In this document: positions 1-8,636 of the stretch, one piece after another
How the letters are laid out: the number at the start of each line of letters is the position of its first letter
Numbering within the stretch: position 1 is the stretch's first letter
From: an uncultured Bacillaceae bacterium
GTDB taxonomy: Bacteria > Bacillota > Bacilli > Bacillales > Bacillaceae_L
Reading direction: 5' to 3'
NCBI GenBank assembly: GCA_947497585.1
Contig: CANMHG010000002.1
Span: forward strand, 401,973-465,972
DNA length: 64,000 bases
Program-made: the position numbers and the translations under genes
Notes under the pieces: model-generated
Seen by the model: only the letters and a program-made list of their open reading frames with translations
Told to the model about the DNA's origin: nothing
Database searches by the model: none

Positions 1-1688
1 AATTTTTGGAATGGTTCCTTCGTTGAAACGACTCCGATATCATATAAAACTTTATGCCAGAAACGAGCATATAATAAATGTAAAACAGCATGTTCTGCTC
101 CGCCAATATAGATATCAACTGGTAACCACCGTTTTAACTTTTCTGGGTCTGCAAGTTGTTCACTATTTGTTGGATCAATATAACGTAAATAATACCAGCA
201 GCTACCTGCCCATTGAGGCATCGTATTTGTTTCACGACGTCCCTTTTTACCAGTTTCTTCATCAACAACATTTACCCAGTCTGAGATATTCGCAAGAGGT
301 GATTCTCCAGTTCCCGAAGGACGGATTTCTTTTGTTTTAGGTAAGGTTAAAGGCAATTGATCTTCAGGTACCGCAGTCATTGTGCCATCTTCCCAATGGA
401 TTATTGGAATTGGCTCTCCCCAGTAACGTTGACGACTGAATAACCAGTCACGTAGGCGATACGTAACCTTTTTCTCACCTTTTCCATTTTCCTCTAACCA
501 TGAGATCATCTTAGAAATGGCTTCTTCTTTTCCTAATCCATTTAAGAACTCAGAGTTAACGTGCTCACCATCGCCGGTGTATGCTTCTTTCGTAACATCT
601 CCACCAGCAACAACTTCTTTGATTGACAAGTCAAATTTTACTGCGAATTCATGATCTCGCTCATCGTGTCCCGGCACAGCCATGATAGCACCTGTTCCGT
701 AGGTTGCTAATACATAATCAGCAATCCAAATTGGCATCTTCTCACCATTTACTGGATTAATTGCGTATGCACCTGTGAAAACGCCAGTTTTATCTTTTGC
801 TAAGTCTGTTCGTTCTAAGTCACTCTTCATTTTTACTTTATCTAAATAGGCTTCTACCACTACTTTTTGGTCAACCGTCGTTATTTTACTAACGAAAGCA
901 TGCTCCGGTGCTAAAACAGCATACGTTGCACCAAATAAAGTATCCGGTCTAGTCGTGAATACAGTAAAGGTTTCATCATGACCATCAATTTCAAACGTTA
1001 CATGTGCACCCTCTGAACGACCGATCCAATTGCGTTGCATTTCTTTTAAGCTTTCAGGCCAATCTAATTCTTCAAGATCTTCTAATAAACGATCTCCATA
1101 TGCAGTGATTTTAAGCATCCACTGCTTCATTGGACGGCGCTCAACCGGGTGACCGCCACGCTCACTTTTCCCATCAATTACTTCTTCGTTTGCTAGCACT
1201 GTTCCCAATGCAGGACACCAGTTAACAGCAACCTCATCAATATAAGCTAGGCCTTTTTCATAAAGTTTTATGAATATCCATTGTGTCCACTTATAATATT
1301 CTGGATCTGTCGTGTTAACTTCACGATCCCAATCATAAGAAAAACCTAATTCCTTGATTTGACGACGAAATGTATTAATGTTTTGTTCTGTGAATTCCGC
1401 TGGATCATTTCCTGTATCTAATGCATATTGTTCCGCCGGAAGTCCAAAAGCATCCCAGCCCATTGGATGTAGTACATTATAGCCCTGCATACGCTTCATT
1501 CTTGATAAGATGTCAGTAGCTGTATAGCCCTCTGGGTGTCCTACATGAAGTCCTGCTCCAGAAGGATAAGGAAACATGTCTAATGCGTAAAACTTCCTCT
1601 TTTCAACTTCTTCATTTGTTTTAAATGTCTTATTACTTTCCCAATGTGTTTGCCACTTCTTTTCAATCTCAAGATGATTGAAACTCAT
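1..1688 (-). CDS. leuS: Leucyl-tRNA synthetase, 5' part (3' end outside the window)
   Basis: Charges tRNA-Leu with leucine in the cytoplasm. The reading frame is open from an ATG at 1688 down to the window edge (about 562 codons), so the C-terminal part with the KMSKS loop is missing. The N-terminus carries the class I HIGH-type motif HVGHPEG after PYPSGAGL, and further on the CP1 editing region ([27 protein letters not shown]) is readable. A GGAGGAAGG ribosome site sits about 8 bases before the ATG. A leucine T-box leader precedes the gene, which strongly supports the call. The plus-strand open frame at 11-340 is a shadow of this gene. Confidence 0.97.
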   Translation of the reverse strand, partial: MSFNHLEIEKKWQTHWESNKTFKTNEEVEKRKFYALDMFPYPSGAGLHVGHPEGYTATDILSRMKRMQGYNVLHPMGWDAFGLPAEQYALDTGNDPAEFTEQNINTFRRQIKELGFSYDWDREVNTTDPEYYKWTQWIFIKLYEKGLAYIDEVAVNWCPALGTVLANEEVIDGKSERGGHPVERRPMKQWMLKITAYGDRLLEDLEELDWPESLKEMQRNWIGRSEGAHVTFEIDGHDETFTVFTTRPDTLFGATYAVLAPEHAFVSKITTVDQKVVVEAYLDKVKMKSDLERTDLAKDKTGVFTGAYAINPVNGEKMPIWIADYVLATYGTGAIMAVPGHDERDHEFAVKFDLSIKEVVAGGDVTKEAYTGDGEHVNSEFLNGLGKEEAISKMISWLEENGKGEKKVTYRLRDWLFSRQRYWGEPIPIIHWEDGTMTAVPEDQLPLTLPKTKEIRPSGTGESPLANISDWVNVVDEETGKKGRRETNTMPQWAGSCWYYLRYIDPTNSEQLADPEKLKRWLPVDIYIGGAEHAVLHLLYARFWHKVLYDIGVVSTKEPFQK

Positions 1689-1747
1689 ATGAACCTTCCT
1701 CCTCTGTATTATCAAATGCTTTCTTACCATTTTGTACGTTTTTGAAC

Positions 1748-2028
1748 ATAAAAAAACCTCTCATCCCATAAAAGGGACGAGAGGTTATATGTATAACTCC
1801 CGCGGTACCACCCAAATTAGTGTACGTACGTCACTCACTTCATTACTCCTTAACGCGGATAAGACGGCAAATACTACTTTGAAAGCAATTTGCTTTCGTT
1901 CACATCTGCAACTCAAAGGCGAGTTCATGAACTAACAATGATTGACTTGCACCACCCGTCAACTCTCTGGACATGTTCTATTCATTACTATTCCTTTTCT
2001 CGGTTATTACTGTATTTTCTTAAGTATA
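1748..2028 (-). promoter_or_regulatory. Leucine T-box leader of leuS
   Basis: The minus-strand leader has the T-box sequence GGTGGTACCGCG (complement of 1801-1812) followed by a terminator hairpin with a T run (1751-1786). Stem I is recognisable by AGAGAGTTG and GGTGGTGCAAG, and the specifier loop reads GAACTC, so the specifier codon is CTC (Leu), complement of 1921-1923. Uncharged tRNA-Leu is expected to stabilise the antiterminator and raise leuS expression. Confidence 0.93.
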
Positions 2029-2034
2029 TTGAGT

Positions 2035-2063
2035 ATTGTATAGAATTTGGTAAAGAACTGCAA
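2035..2063 (-). promoter_or_regulatory. SigA-type promoter of the leuS leader
   Basis: On the minus strand TTGCAG (2058-2063) and TACAAT (2035-2040) are separated by 17 bases, giving a start near 2028, just upstream of T-box stem I. Called from sequence only. Confidence 0.6.
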
Positions 2064-2177
2064 GACCCTTTATGAAAATAGGCTTAATTAATATTTTCTA
2101 TCCATCATTGATTCTACTATTCGTACATTATTTATAAGCTCATCAATTCACAAACTGTACATAAAGTAACGCTTTTT

Positions 2178-2193
2178 TGTGGCCTGCGTCACA
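2178..2193 (+). promoter_or_regulatory. FNR/CRP-type operator upstream of nirK
   Basis: TGTGG-CCTGCG-TCACA differs by one base from the Bacillus Fnr consensus TGTGA-N6-TCACA. Its centre (2185.5) lies 41.5 bases before a start expected near 2227, placed from the TATTAT -10-like hexamer at 2215-2220. This is the classical class II activator position. No good -35 box is present, as expected for an activator-dependent promoter. Confidence 0.65.
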
Positions 2194-2273
2194 AAATCTG
2201 GAAAGTAAACGCTTTATTATAAGGGTGTAGATAAAAAACAAATTTATGAAAAACAATTTATGGAGGTAATCGT

Positions 2274-3338
2274 ATGAACAGTCGATTCAAAATGGTATTC
2301 ATTTTAGCTTTATCTTCTATGGTTATACTAGCTGGATGTAATTCAAGCGCTACTGATGAGAGTTCAAAAAAAGATGGTGTAGTAGAGGCAGCTGCTTCTA
2401 CTAATGAAGTAGAAGTTATTGCACCACATAAAGATCTAAACCAAGAACCAATCCCAGTAAAAATAGAGAGAATTGGAGAAAATGAAGTAAATGTTGAAAT
2501 GACTTCTCAAATCACCGACATTGAAATTAGCCCAGATTACAATTATAAAGCATGGACATTTAACGGTGAAGCTCCAGGACCTGTAGTAGTTGTTAAAGAA
2601 GGCGACATGATAAACTTCACCTTAAAAAATATGGACCCTGCTATTCCACACAGCATGGACTTTCACGCAGTGCACGCAGCTCCTTCAAAAGGATTTGCGA
2701 ATGTAGAACCTGATGAAACCGGGACATTCAGATACCCTGCAAACAAGCCAGGTGTGTTCATGTACCACTGTGGTACAGCACCAGTATTATCTCATATAGC
2801 AAATGGTATGCATGGTACAATAATCGTTATGCCTAAAGATGGATATCCAAACGATGCAGAAATAGATCGCGAATTCGTCCTGATTCAAAATGAATGGTAC
2901 AAATATAATGATATTAATGATTTTATGAATGGTGTGCCAAGTCAAGTTGTATTCTCAACAAAAGCTCTTAAAGAAGGTGACCGCAATACAAACGGAGATA
3001 CTTTCTCTTTGAAAAACGAACCTTTATTAGCTAAAGTTGGTGACCGCATTAGAATTTATGTTAATAACGTTGGACCGAATGAGGTAAGCTCATTCCACGT
3101 AGTTGGAACTGTATTTGATGATGTATATATCGATGGAAACCCATATAACCATATGCAAGGCTTACAAACTGTTATGTTACCTGCTAGTGGTGGTGCTGTA
3201 GTTGAATTCACTGTAACAGAAGTAGGGAACTATCCAATTGTTACTCACCAATTTAATCATGCCCAAAAAGGAGCAGTAGCAATGTTAAAAGTAACTGAAG
3301 ATGGCAAAGACGATGGTAAAGCTGTTGGAGGACATTGA
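2274..3338 (+). CDS. nirK: Copper-containing nitrite reductase, lipoprotein
   Basis: Reduces nitrite to nitric oxide at the outer face of the membrane. The 354-residue protein begins with a lipoprotein signal (lipobox ILAGC, Cys22) and has two cupredoxin domains. Visible ligands fit NirK: PHSMDFH supplies type 1 His126, catalytic Asp129 and type 2 His131; YHCG supplies type 2 His165 and type 1 Cys166; His174 and Met179 (NGM) complete the type 1 site; His275 (FHVVGT) and His325/His329 (THQFNH) fit the second-domain catalytic and type 2 positions. Overall it resembles the Geobacillus-type enzyme. A GGAGG site lies 8 bases before the ATG. It is a single-gene unit with an FNR-like site upstream and a terminator downstream. 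No other denitrification gene is in the window. Confidence 0.93.
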   Translation: MNSRFKMVFILALSSMVILAGCNSSATDESSKKDGVVEAAASTNEVEVIAPHKDLNQEPIPVKIERIGENEVNVEMTSQITDIEISPDYNYKAWTFNGEAPGPVVVVKEGDMINFTLKNMDPAIPHSMDFHAVHAAPSKGFANVEPDETGTFRYPANKPGVFMYHCGTAPVLSHIANGMHGTIIVMPKDGYPNDAEIDREFVLIQNEWYKYNDINDFMNGVPSQVVFSTKALKEGDRNTNGDTFSLKNEPLLAKVGDRIRIYVNNVGPNEVSSFHVVGTVFDDVYIDGNPYNHMQGLQTVMLPASGGAVVEFTVTEVGNYPIVTHQFNHAQKGAVAMLKVTEDGKDDGKAVGGH

Positions 3339-3375
3339 TTAGAAGGTAGTAAAATAGAATAGTAGTATAAAAGTA

Positions 3376-3409
3376 AAAGAACCTCTAGTACTCACTAAAG
3401 GTTCTTTTT
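3376..3409. terminator. Bidirectional terminator between nirK and the 3-hydroxybutyrate dehydrogenase gene
   Basis: The stem AAGAACCT ... AGGTTCTT is followed by a T run on the plus strand and flanked by A residues on the other side. It lies between convergent genes. Confidence 0.8.
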
Positions 3410-3413
3410 CATA

Positions 3414-4190
3414 TTATTGAGCTGTATACCCACCATCAATTACACAAGCTTGACCAGTGATTCCTTTTGCATGATCACTAGCTAAGAACATCACATAACT
3501 TGCGATTTCATCCACTTGAAGTAATCTTCTTTGAGGCACTAATGGATAAATAACCTCTTCTAATACACTTTCTAATGGAACATTTCTAGTTTTCGCCAAG
3601 TCACTTAACTGATTACGTACAAGAGGTGTATCAACATAACCTGGACATACAGCATTTACTGTAATTCCGTGTGCCGCTCCCTCTAGTGCTGCAACCTTAG
3701 TTAAACCGATTACTCCATGCTTTGCACTATTATATGCAGCTTTTCCAGCAAAACCAACTAAACCATTAATAGATGCCATGTTAATAACTCTACCAAACTG
3801 TTGGTTCTTCATGATTGGAAACACATGCTTAATTGCCTTAAATGGTGCGGTAAGCATGATTGAGATTAATTGTTCAAACTTTTCGCTAGGGAAATCTTCA
3901 ATGTTTGCAACGTGTTGAAGTCCTGCGTTATTTATCAAACAGTCTATTCTTCCATAATGATTTACTACTTGGTCCAGAGCCTGTTTCATCTCATCTTCAT
4001 CAGTTACGTTGCATTTAATTCCTATTACGTCATAGCCTTTCTCTGTTAAGGCTTGTGCTGCTTCTTTTACCCCTGCTTCATCTAAATCTGAGAGTGCCAC
4101 CTTTGCCCCGTTTTCAGCAAAGGTTCTGCCAATTTCAAGACCAATTCCTCTTGCTGCACCTGTTATGAAAACAACTTTATTATCAACCAC
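3414..4190 (-). CDS. 3-hydroxybutyrate dehydrogenase (SDR family)
   Basis: Oxidises 3-hydroxybutyrate to acetoacetate with NAD. The 258-residue short-chain dehydrogenase has the cofactor motif TGAARGIG (10-17), NNAG (87-90) and catalytic Ser140, Tyr153 and Lys157 (YNSAK). Its start is a GTG at 4190 with GGGAAGGGA upstream. It is the last gene of the sigma-54 operon with the CoA transferase and GntP-type permease, which turns a generic SDR call into hydroxybutyrate dehydrogenase with good confidence. I recall the same gene set in B. subtilis as yxjC-scoA-scoB-yxjF. Confidence 0.85.
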   Translation of the reverse strand: MVDNKVVFITGAARGIGLEIGRTFAENGAKVALSDLDEAGVKEAAQALTEKGYDVIGIKCNVTDEDEMKQALDQVVNHYGRIDCLINNAGLQHVANIEDFPSEKFEQLISIMLTAPFKAIKHVFPIMKNQQFGRVINMASINGLVGFAGKAAYNSAKHGVIGLTKVAALEGAAHGITVNAVCPGYVDTPLVRNQLSDLAKTRNVPLESVLEEVIYPLVPQRRLLQVDEIASYVMFLASDHAKGITGQACVIDGGYTAQ

Positions 4191-4216
4191 GTTACAACCG
4201 TCCCTTCCCTGTTAAA

Positions 4217-5536
4217 TTATATACCTAAACCAATTGAGAATAACGCAATAGCAAGTGCTAAACCGATTAACGGTACAATTACTGTTACAATTCCAACTGC
4301 ACCATATGCATCTTTATGTGTCTCACCACAGATTGCTCGAACTGTTGTTACAACATATCCATTATGCGGTAAAGAATCTAATGCCCCTGAAGAAATTGCT
4401 ACTGTTCTATGAAGTGCTTCCGTATTAACTCCTAAATCCATATAATGCGGTGCTAGTAATGGTAATGCAATTGCCTGGCCACCAGAAGCTGAACCTGTCA
4501 TCCCAGCAATTACACTTACCGCAATAGCTCCTCCAATTAATGGACTACCAGGAATGCTTGTCATTGCCTCAACAGCAACCCCGAATGCTGGTACTGCTTT
4601 AGCTACTCCTCCAAATCCAACTACAGCTGCTGTATTACCGATAGCAACTAAAGCTCCCATTGTTCCGTCCGAAACTGCATTCCAGAATGAAGTGAAATAT
4701 TTTCGATTTAATAAGTATGTTGCAATTACCCCACCTAATAATGCAATAATTAACGCAGATTGTTTTAATGAATCATGGAAAATAAATGAAATAATAAGTA
4801 CAACTAAAAGTGGAATTAAACCAACAATTGGATTAGGTAATTTCTTATCTGCAACTACTGGGTCATTTTTACGAGCAACGAATCTTTCTCCATTTGATAC
4901 TGCTTTCGTGATCATACGTTTTAACCACCAGTAGCCGAATACTGCCATAAACACTGCAACAATTAAACTAACTTCCCAACCAGCGTATGGAGTTGTGCCT
5001 AAATGCTCAATTGGAATCCAGTTTTGGATTTCAGGTGAACCTGCTGAAGTCATTGTGAATGTTACTGAACCAAATGCTAGTGCAGCAGGAATAAAGCGAC
5101 GTGGAAGGTCTGCTTGTTTAAATAAACTTAGAGCCATTGGATATACAGAGAATGCTACTACGAATAAGCTAACTCCACCGTATGTTAAAATTGCACAGGC
5201 AGCAACTACTGCTAATACAGCTTGTTTCATACCTAGCTTATCAACTACCCATTTAGATACACTATCTGCTGCTCCACTATCTTCCATAACCTTCCCGAAG
5301 ATTGAACCTAGTAAGAACATCAAATACCAAGAAGCAACAAACCCAGAAAAACCAGTCATATAGTTTGTTACTAGATTTGCTCCACCATCTGGAGCTAACT
5401 GTGGAAACAATGGTAATCCACTTAATACTGCAACGAATAATGCACATAGTGGTCCTGCTACTAATAAATTCATGCCCTTCATTGTTAAATAAATTAAAAG
5501 TGCTAAGCCGCCAATAAGACCTATCATACTAAGCAT
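4217..5536 (-). CDS. GntP-family permease, probably for 3-hydroxybutyrate/acetoacetate
   Basis: Integral membrane protein of 439 residues, almost entirely hydrophobic with about 12 predicted segments and the Gly/Ala-rich loops of the GntP/gluconate permease superfamily. It begins at ATG 5536 after GGGGGA. The gene lies 29 bases after scoB and 26 bases before the dehydrogenase, so it is cotranscribed and most likely imports the acid that the operon degrades. The exact substrate cannot be read from the sequence; short-chain hydroxy or keto acids are inferred from context. Confidence 0.82.
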   Translation of the reverse strand: MLSMIGLIGGLALLIYLTMKGMNLLVAGPLCALFVAVLSGLPLFPQLAPDGGANLVTNYMTGFSGFVASWYLMFLLGSIFGKVMEDSGAADSVSKWVVDKLGMKQAVLAVVAACAILTYGGVSLFVVAFSVYPMALSLFKQADLPRRFIPAALAFGSVTFTMTSAGSPEIQNWIPIEHLGTTPYAGWEVSLIVAVFMAVFGYWWLKRMITKAVSNGERFVARKNDPVVADKKLPNPIVGLIPLLVVLIISFIFHDSLKQSALIIALLGGVIATYLLNRKYFTSFWNAVSDGTMGALVAIGNTAAVVGFGGVAKAVPAFGVAVEAMTSIPGSPLIGGAIAVSVIAGMTGSASGGQAIALPLLAPHYMDLGVNTEALHRTVAISSGALDSLPHNGYVVTTVRAICGETHKDAYGAVGIVTVIVPLIGLALAIALFSIGLGI

Positions 5537-5565
5537 TAATTTTCCCCCTATCTTTCATTCATATT

Positions 5566-6228
5566 TTAATAAATATTTACATCCTCTATAATTAAATCTG
5601 GTTCCGTTGATTGTTGAATATCCTCGATTGAGTAACCCTCAAATACTTCAATTAGTTTTAGCCCTTTTTCTGTTACATCAATTACAGCTCGATCAGTAAT
5701 GATTCGATTGACAACATTTTTTCCTGTTAAAGGAAGGCTACATTCATTAACAATTTTCGGATCTCCATTTTTGCTAACATGATCCATAATAACAATGATT
5801 TTTCTCGCACCGTGTACGAGGTCCATTGCTCCACCCATGCCCTTAATCATTTTCCCTGGAATCATCCAGTTTGCAAGATCACCAGACTTTGAAACTTCCA
5901 TTCCACCTAATATTGCGATATCCACATGCCCACCTCTGATCATTCCAAAGGATTCAGCACTATCAAAATAAGAAGCTCCCTTAATTGCTGTAACAGTTTC
6001 CTTCCCAGCATTAATTAAATCTGGATCAACTTCTTCTTTTGATGGATAAGGTCCAATCCCTAACAATCCATTCTCAGATTGCAGAACTACCTGCTTGTCG
6101 TGTTGAATATAATTCGCAACTAGTGTTGGCATACCAATTCCTAGATTTACATAGAAACCGCTTTCAATTTCCTGCTCAGCTCTTCTTGCAATTTTTTCAC
6201 GTATGGCCTGTTTATCTAACTGTGTCAA
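5566..6228 (-). CDS. scoB: 3-oxoacid CoA-transferase, beta subunit
   Basis: Transfers CoA to acetoacetate (donor usually succinyl-CoA) together with the alpha subunit. The 220-residue protein carries SENG with the catalytic Glu52, which forms the thioester intermediate, and the family segment [15 protein letters not shown]. It starts at TTG 6228, preceded by AAAGGAGGGG at good spacing. It lies 16 bases downstream of scoA and forms one unit with it. Acetoacetyl-CoA made here would be cleaved by a thiolase that is not in the window. Confidence 0.92.
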   Translation of the reverse strand: MTQLDKQAIREKIARRAEQEIESGFYVNLGIGMPTLVANYIQHDKQVVLQSENGLLGIGPYPSKEEVDPDLINAGKETVTAIKGASYFDSAESFGMIRGGHVDIAILGGMEVSKSGDLANWMIPGKMIKGMGGAMDLVHGARKIIVIMDHVSKNGDPKIVNECSLPLTGKNVVNRIITDRAVIDVTEKGLKLIEVFEGYSIEDIQQSTEPDLIIEDVNIY

Positions 6229-6244
6229 AAAGTACCCCTCCTTT

Positions 6245-6931
6245 CTATGAAACTGTTAGTCTTTCAATTCGTTTTTCTTGCTTGCCAACAATTAAACGTT
6301 GAATGTAGATGCTAGGAGTATGAATTTCATTAGGATTTAAGTCTCCAATTTCAAAGATCTCTTCGACTTCAGCAATTGTAACCTTACCCGCTGCAGCAAT
6401 CATCGGATTAAAGTTTCTGGCTGTTTTATTATAAATAAGATTACCCATTTTATCTGCCTTACTGGCTCTAACCAAACTAAAATCAGCAACTAGGGCCTTT
6501 TCTAAAATATACTCTTTTCCATTAAACTCCCTAACTTCTTTTCCTTCGGCAACTGGAGTCCCTACACCAGCCGGTGTATAAAAAGCTGGGATTCCTGCCC
6601 CACCTGCGCGAATCCGTTCAGCTAGCGTACCTTGTGGTGTGAGTTCAACTTCCAGTTCACCAGCGAGAACCTGTCTTTCGAATTCCTTGTTTTCACCAAC
6701 ATAAGAACCTATCATCTTTTTGATTTGCCTATTCCTTAACAATAAGCCTAGTCCCCAATCGTCAACTCCACAGTTATTGGAAATAACAGTTAGATCCTTA
6801 ACACCTGTTTCAACTAAAGCCAAAATTAGATTTTCAGGAATACCTACTAATCCGAAGCCTCCAACCATAAGTGTTGAGCCATCTTTGATATCCTTTACAG
6901 CATCTACAAATGAAGTAAATACAGGTTTCAT
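6245..6931 (-). CDS. scoA: 3-oxoacid CoA-transferase, alpha subunit
   Basis: Partner of scoB in activating acetoacetate to acetoacetyl-CoA. The family signature [10 protein letters not shown] is near the N-terminus and [18 protein letters not shown] lies in the middle. I place the start at ATG 6931 (MKPVF, 228 residues), because AAAGGAGGAAG lies 5-6 bases before it. The longer frame to 6961 would begin at the transcription start expected from the sigma-54 promoter at 6972-6988 and has no ribosome site. It is the first gene of the operon. Confidence 0.92.
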   Translation of the reverse strand: MKPVFTSFVDAVKDIKDGSTLMVGGFGLVGIPENLILALVETGVKDLTVISNNCGVDDWGLGLLLRNRQIKKMIGSYVGENKEFERQVLAGELEVELTPQGTLAERIRAGGAGIPAFYTPAGVGTPVAEGKEVREFNGKEYILEKALVADFSLVRASKADKMGNLIYNKTARNFNPMIAAAGKVTIAEVEEIFEIGDLNPNEIHTPSIYIQRLIVGKQEKRIERLTVS

Positions 6932-6971
6932 TTTCTTCCTCCTTTCTATGTTTTCGTTCACTATTTAATAA

Positions 6972-6988
6972 TGCAAGTACCGTGCCAA
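6972..6988 (-). promoter_or_regulatory. Sigma-54 (SigL) promoter of the ketone-body operon
   Basis: On the minus strand TTGGCAC (6982-6988) and TTGCA (6972-6976) are separated by five bases, a full match to the -24/-12 consensus TGGCAC-N5-TTGCW. The predicted start is near 6962, about 30 bases before the scoA ATG. The gene immediately upstream encodes a sigma-54 activator. Confidence 0.93.
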
Positions 6989-7051
6989 CTTTTCAAAAAC
7001 GCATATTGTTCACACTTTTTTCACTTTTCACTGAATTAAGCTCAACTTTTT

Positions 7052-7156
7052 TTCCGGAATTCTGGAATAGCAATGAGTCAAACTACGTGAAAACGCTTTC
7101 TGAAGTACTTAAATTAAAAATTCCAGAAATCCGGAATGGTTTCCGAATTTCTGGAA
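7052..7156. promoter_or_regulatory. Three 16-bp palindromic activator sites (UAS)
   Basis: TTCCGGAATTCTGGAA (7052-7067), TTCCAGAAATCCGGAA (7121-7136) and TTCCGAATTTCTGGAA (7141-7156) share the pattern TTCCrgAAtTCyGGAA. The last two are centred 20 bases apart, two helical turns; the first is 69 bases away. They lie about 90 to 195 bases upstream of the predicted sigma-54 start, as expected for enhancer sites of the adjacent activator. Confidence 0.82.
7088..7101. promoter_or_regulatory. CcpA site (cre) between the activator sites
   Basis: TGAAAACGCTTTCT matches all 14 positions of the cre consensus TGWAARCGYTWNCW. It sits between the first and second activator palindromes, so bound CcpA could block the enhancer loop and repress the operon when preferred sugars are present. 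Confidence 0.75.
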
Positions 7157-7160
7157 TATC

Positions 7161-8531
7161 TTATTCTAAACTATATTTTTTTATTTTTTCATACATACTA
7201 GATTTACTAATCCCTAGAGACTTAGCCGCTTGTAGCTTATCTTGTCCAAATTGTTCAAGGGATTTTTCAATAATTTTTTTCTCAGTTTCATCTAAAATCT
7301 CTTTTAAGGATCTCTGTCCAATAAGAAGCTTTGGATCTCCCATAAAATACTCAGGTAAAGAAGATATCGTTATCTTCTCTCCATCTGTCAAATGAATTGC
7401 TGCCTCAATCACATTTTCAAGTTCCCTTAAGTTTCCTGGCCATGTATGTTTATATAAAAGGTTTAGAACATCTTCCTCAATCATTGTTATCCTTTTTCCA
7501 GAACGTTTCGTAATCTTTTTTAAGAAGAATTCGGTCAAGTGACCGATATCCTCTACTCGTTCACGAAGAGGTGGTACTTTAAAAGGAATAACATTGATTC
7601 GGTAAAACAAGTCCTCCCTGAAACGGTTTTCTGAAATCATTTTTTCTAATGGCCTATTCGTTGCTGCAATCACTCTAACATCCACAGGAATTGGTGTCAT
7701 CGAACCAACTGGCTCTACCTCTTTTTCCTGTAAGACTCTAAGAAGTTTTACCTGCATATTTAATGGCATATCTCCAATTTCATCAAGGAAGATGGTTCCT
7801 CCGTGAGCCAATAAAAACTTCCCTTTTTTGCCGCCTTTTTTAGCGCCGGTAAAAGCACCTTCTTCATAACCAAAGAGTTCAGATTCAAGTAAGTGTTCTG
7901 GTATGGCCCCACAATTTACTTTGATAAATGGTTTGTTACTTCGTGAACTTAACTGATGAATACTATGAGCGAAAAGTTCTTTACCAGTACCACTCTCACC
8001 TCTAATCAAAATAGAAGTATCACCTGAGGCAATGTTTTTCACTTTCTCTTTTAACTCTGTTATTTGCTTTGAAACCGCTTTAATATCTTGTAACGTGTAC
8101 TTTGCTCCATTGTGTTCCTGCCAATCTTGTAGGTAAGTCTGTAACTGTGGCATAAGGCTTTTTATATGACTACTCATCTTATCCCATTCTTTTGTATCTC
8201 GGAAAATGACCGTACCAAGTGCCCCTATTGTTTCACCATTTGAAAAAATTGGAATTCGATTAGCAATCATATAATTCCCTTTGATATATTGAAGGTCAGC
8301 TATTTCCTCTTTTCCTGACTTTGCAACAAGGTGCATTCTCGAATTTTCAATGACAGTTGTTACGTGCTTACCAATTGCTTCATTCCTTTTAATTTCAAGA
8401 AACTCACAATATTTTTTATTCATATATACAATATTTCCATCTTTATTAACGACAACAATCCATTCATAAGCACTGTCAATAATCGTTTCTAATATATCAT
8501 TTTTATATTGAGCATCTATTTCGTTAAACAT
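7161..8531 (-). CDS. Sigma-54-dependent activator with PAS sensor domain
   Basis: Enhancer-binding protein of 456 residues. An N-terminal PAS-like domain (about 12-115) is followed by the AAA+ domain with Walker A GESGTGKE (178-185), the sigma-54 contact loop GAFTGA (225-230) and Walker [11 protein letters not shown] (246-255), then a C-terminal Fis-type helix-turn-helix (about 415-456, [19 protein letters not shown]). The three palindromes at 7052-7156 begin 5 bases beyond its stop codon. Context makes it the activator of the scoAB operon, analogous in role to AtoC, but with a PAS sensor instead of a receiver domain. The signal it senses is unknown. Confidence 0.93.
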   Translation of the reverse strand: MFNEIDAQYKNDILETIIDSAYEWIVVVNKDGNIVYMNKKYCEFLEIKRNEAIGKHVTTVIENSRMHLVAKSGKEEIADLQYIKGNYMIANRIPIFSNGETIGALGTVIFRDTKEWDKMSSHIKSLMPQLQTYLQDWQEHNGAKYTLQDIKAVSKQITELKEKVKNIASGDTSILIRGESGTGKELFAHSIHQLSSRSNKPFIKVNCGAIPEHLLESELFGYEEGAFTGAKKGGKKGKFLLAHGGTIFLDEIGDMPLNMQVKLLRVLQEKEVEPVGSMTPIPVDVRVIAATNRPLEKMISENRFREDLFYRINVIPFKVPPLRERVEDIGHLTEFFLKKITKRSGKRITMIEEDVLNLLYKHTWPGNLRELENVIEAAIHLTDGEKITISSLPEYFMGDPKLLIGQRSLKEILDETEKKIIEKSLEQFGQDKLQAAKSLGISKSSMYEKIKKYSLE

Positions 8532-8599
8532 GACATCACCTACTACTAATTCTACTTGTTTCTATAGTATCACTAATATTTTAAAAATTATAGAAATAA

Positions 8600-8634
8600 A
8601 AAAACGACGAGAAACTTCTATCCCCGTCGTTATA
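8600..8634. terminator. Hairpin terminator between yttB and the activator gene
   Basis: AACGACG ... CGTCGTT forms a stem with A/T runs on both sides, best read as the terminator of neither convergent pair but of minus-strand transcription entering from yttB's side of the gap, or a bidirectional signal. It lies just beyond the yttB stop codon at 8637 in the minus direction. Confidence 0.6.
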
Positions 8635-8636
8635 TT

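Noticed and set aside
11..340. Plus-strand open frame of 109 codons
   Set aside because: Shadow of leuS on the other strand, which has strong motif evidence.
1732..2075. Short plus-strand open frames upstream of nirK
   Set aside because: They lie entirely in the leuS T-box leader and promoter.
2200..2220. cre site before nirK (AGTAAACGCTTTAT)
   Set aside because: Two mismatches at conserved cre positions; it overlaps the promoter core and is more easily explained by base composition.
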